From NCBI GenBank assembly GCA_910580075.1, contig CAJTVR010000074.1, forward strand, positions 1-23,199: a DNA stretch of 23,199 nucleotides, in the 5' to 3' direction. Under the pieces are notes generated by a model. It saw nothing but the letters and a program-made list of their open reading frames with translations. It did no database searches and had not been told where the DNA came from. Position 1 is the first letter of the stretch, and the number at the start of each line of letters is the position of its first letter. Positions 21,210-23,199 of the stretch are shown piece after piece. The position numbers and the translations under genes are program-made. The DNA comes from an uncultured Eubacterium sp. GTDB lineage: Bacteria > Bacillota > Clostridia > Lachnospirales > Lachnospiraceae.

Positions 21210-22220
21210 ATGATGGAAATTTTTGGTTCTTTAGGCCCTGCCTGTGCACAGGCGGACATATTAGAAAAAATGTTTTTGGAAGGAATGACCGGAATGCGGC
21301 TGAATCTGTCACATTCCGGTCTGACAGAGAGCAGCCAGCTGATCTGCAGTTTTCAAAAGGCTGCACAGCGAACCGGCACAGAAGCGGAACTGCTGATTGA
21401 TCTGCAGGGGCCGGAAGTACGGATAGGAGCATTATCCTGTCCGCTTGAGTTAAAGGAAGCAGAAGAAACCGTGTTCGCGGCAGCAGCAGATGCAGAGATG
21501 ATAAACGGCGTCATTCCTGTGTCAGATCAGATTCTTGCAGCATTCGAAACAGGCGACCGCGTGCTGCTGGATGACGGAAAGATAGAGCTGGTGATTACAT
21601 CAACAGGCAGACAGGCAGCGGCACGTGTACTGTGCGGCGGCCTGCTGCAGCAGAAAAAGAGTCTGAAAATAGCAGATAAACAGATTCCGGGGCCGCTTCT
21701 TACCAAACAGGACCTGGAAAATATCAGCCTGGCAAAAGAATATGGCGTTACGGCACTGATGCAGCCGTTTGTGACATCCGGGAAGCAGCTTTTACAGATC
21801 CGAAGGGAACTTAAACAAAGGCATCTGGATCATATCCGCATTTTTGCAAAGATTGAAAACCGCGAAGGAATGGATCATATCAGGGACATTCTGCCTTTTG
21901 CAGATATGATTGTGATTGCAAGAGGCGACCTTGGAAACGATATGCCGTTATGGCAGCTGCCGGCAGCTCAGAAAAGGCTTTCCGAAATATGCAGGAGCGC
22001 TGGAAAACCTTTTCTGATCGTCACGCAGCTGCTTGCTTCCATGGCAGACAGTCCGTACCCGACACGGGCGGAGGTATCGGATATTTTTCATGCAGTGCAG
22101 GACGGTGCAGCAGCTGTTATGGTTACGAATGAAACTGCAGTCGGAAAATATCCGGCAGAAGTTATCCGCTATTTGAAAAAAACAGTGCAGGAAGCAGAAA
22201 ATTATACAGCAGCGGAATAG
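21210..22220 (+). CDS. Pyruvate-kinase-like protein without the C-terminal regulatory domain
   Basis: 336 residues from ATG 21210 (GGAG 7 nt upstream; an upstream GTG at 21186 is less likely). Recognisable pyruvate kinase segments in order: SLGPAC (7-12), RLNLSHS (30-36), LIDLQGPEVRIG (62-73), AKIENREGMDHI (213-224) with the catalytic Lys K214 and metal ligand E216, IARGDLG with D240, VTQLLASM with T272, and PTRAEVSDIFHAVQDG, then NETAVGKYP. The protein stops there, so the ~130-residue allosteric C-terminal domain of normal (about 470-residue) enzymes is absent. The usual DTKGPE is changed to DLQGPE, losing a Thr and a Lys near the K+/phosphate site. It may be a minimal kinase or an enzyme with altered function. 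It is 95 nt after the carboxypeptidase gene and could be cotranscribed. Confidence 0.82.
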   Translation: MMEIFGSLGPACAQADILEKMFLEGMTGMRLNLSHSGLTESSQLICSFQKAAQRTGTEAELLIDLQGPEVRIGALSCPLELKEAEETVFAAAADAEMINGVIPVSDQILAAFETGDRVLLDDGKIELVITSTGRQAAARVLCGGLLQQKKSLKIADKQIPGPLLTKQDLENISLAKEYGVTALMQPFVTSGKQLLQIRRELKQRHLDHIRIFAKIENREGMDHIRDILPFADMIVIARGDLGNDMPLWQLPAAQKRLSEICRSAGKPFLIVTQLLASMADSPYPTRAEVSDIFHAVQDGAAAVMVTNETAVGKYPAEVIRYLKKTVQEAENYTAAE

Positions 22221-22294
22221 GGCAGTGAGGTATTTTTGTATTATCTGGATACAGGCAGCAGCACTGTTATTGCAGGGTCTGACTGGATGGAGTA

Positions 22295-22828
22295 CTAGCG
22301 GTCTTCCAGCCGGACAAGCTCCAGTCCGCAGATTCCCCGCCGCAGGATGCTTTCTGCGACAGAAAGATGCACGATCACAGTATGCGGACCTTTGTGGCTG
22401 CGGATTCGAAAGATACCAGGCGATTTTCTGGCAAAATCGCTTTCTTCTATATATACAGCTGCCGGAAGTCCGTTTGAAGCATAAATGATTCTGCTGGGCT
22501 GATACGGCAGCGGGGGAAGAAACCAGAATGTTTTCTGAAGTTTTTTCTCCTGATCAATAAAAACACAGGGTTTCCAGTCCTGGTCAATCAGGTACTGTTC
22601 AAACAGCAGTTTCAGCCGGTCGCTTAGAAGCGTCTCAGCAGAGATATAGTCAAATCTGTCCAAAGAAGAAATATCAGACATGGGACGGACGGAAATATCC
22701 GGGCTGGAAGGTATGGGGCTGTCGCTGCCGGCTGATTTCCGGGGCGGGACATTTTGTTTTTGGGCTTCTAGTTTTGATTCCCGAGGGATTACAATGGTTC
22801 CTGACTGTTTTATCATAAAATAATCCAT
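22295..22828 (-). CDS. Hypothetical protein, possibly DUF1629/Imm11-like
   Basis: 177 residues from ATG 22828, with AAAGGAAA 7 nt upstream; a longer frame to 22864 passes through that site. No signal peptide or membrane helix. The first third is polar and Pro/Ser-rich; the rest begins FDYISAETLLSDRLKLLFEQ and ends VIVHLSVAESILRRGICGLELVRLE. The pattern of a short N-terminal MDYFMIKQ strand, SDRLKxLFE helix, and an ending VAESILRR reminds me of DUF1629/Imm11-type proteins, some of which are immunity proteins, but I cannot confirm this. No toxin is adjacent. It is convergent with the pyruvate-kinase-like gene; the 74-nt gap holds no clear terminator. Confidence 0.5.
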   Translation of the reverse strand: MDYFMIKQSGTIVIPRESKLEAQKQNVPPRKSAGSDSPIPSSPDISVRPMSDISSLDRFDYISAETLLSDRLKLLFEQYLIDQDWKPCVFIDQEKKLQKTFWFLPPLPYQPSRIIYASNGLPAAVYIEESDFARKSPGIFRIRSHKGPHTVIVHLSVAESILRRGICGLELVRLEDR

Positions 22829-22993
22829 GAAGTGTTTCCTTTCTGCAGAAAGAGGGGGGGTCATTCAGAGACAAAAGAGGTTTTGCTTCTGGCAAGCGCT
22901 GCTGGCATTGAAAATGCCTTCAAGAAGCGGATTTCCAATGCTGTAGGCAGGCTGTGGGCTGGGTATAAATTATTCGCATACGCGAGAGATTAT

Positions 22994-23199
22994 CCGGACG
23001 CTGGATGGAGAAACTTTTCCTTCTGGTGTTCCGCTTGCGAAAAGCAGGAAGATCTAAGCCTTCTGCATCCAGGCAGTGGCAGCGGACGGACCGGCGCCTG
23101 ATGCCCTGGCGTTTTGGCATGCTTTATGTATTGGCACTGGCAGACGCCTTTTGGGGCTTCCAGGTTTTTTCATGCGCCAGGCAGAGAGCCCCAAATCCT
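22994..23199 (+). repeat. Structured repeat family, copy 2 (cut by the window end)
   Basis: Starts CCGGACGC; 68-nt left arm at 23000-23067 differs from that of copy 1 at only a few positions (for example GCTTGC for CCTGC, GATCT for GTTCT, GCCTT for GTCTT). The centre follows to GCCCCAAATCCT at the last base. The right arm lies beyond the window. It is 11.8 kb from copy 1 in the same orientation. Confidence 0.85.

Overview
The window reads as chromosome from a fermentative, low-to-medium GC Firmicute, most likely a gut-type Lachnospiraceae (Clostridia). The reasons are strong AGGAGG ribosome sites, sigma-A type promoters, a PPi-dependent phosphofructokinase, an EFR1-type flavodoxin/ferredoxin protein, a small [FeFe]-hydrogenase-like protein, and BlaI/BlaR1-type regulators. 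No rRNA, tRNA or CRISPR array was seen.

Layout. 1-2000 is a worn accessory stretch: a truncated nuclease/transposase-like gene, an AT-rich HEPN-domain gene, a large serine recombinase cut off after its first ~30 residues together with its small partner ORF, a two-helix membrane protein, and an IS3-type transposase remnant. 2028-3086 holds a DUF134/NifX-like fusion with its own promoter and hairpins. 3249-4236 is a TIM-barrel sugar isomerase/epimerase. 4452-4685 is a small unknown gene on the minus strand. 4826-10582 looks like a sensory cluster: a soluble zinc-binding (CZB) chemoreceptor, a membrane hybrid histidine kinase with two receivers, and an orphan solute-binding lipoprotein. 10649-11122 is an unnamed conserved-looking protein. 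11123-12267 has no ordinary gene and is filled with a structured repeat family. 12268-15873 is central/redox metabolism: PPi-phosphofructokinase, EFR1 protein, and a convergent hydrogenase-like gene. 16145-19151 (minus) is a BlaI-BlaR1-like pair, followed by a repeat-rich spacer. 19774-22220 encodes a membrane-anchored D,D-carboxypeptidase and a short pyruvate-kinase-like protein. 22295-22828 (minus) is an unnamed gene, and the window ends inside another copy of the structured repeat.

The most unusual signal is that repeat family: two full copies (11168-11470 plus strand; 11771-12058 minus strand), one copy cut by the window end (22994-23199), and solo arms. Each full copy has two 68-nt arms that pair with each other around a 140-142-nt centre. 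The arms differ between copies at about 13 positions, yet pairing inside each copy is kept. An unpaired 9-nt internal loop and two A-A mismatches are conserved in both. That pattern points to selection on a folded RNA or single-stranded DNA. A separate MITE-like family with GAGCGTGTT ends occurs at 4275-4346 and 13535-13693.

How the genes may work together is inference: the chemoreceptor, kinase and binding protein could form one sensing module; PFP, EFR1 protein and hydrogenase fit fermentative electron disposal; BlaI/BlaR1 and the carboxypeptidase both relate to the cell wall, but the BlaR1-like protein lacks a recognisable beta-lactam-binding domain.
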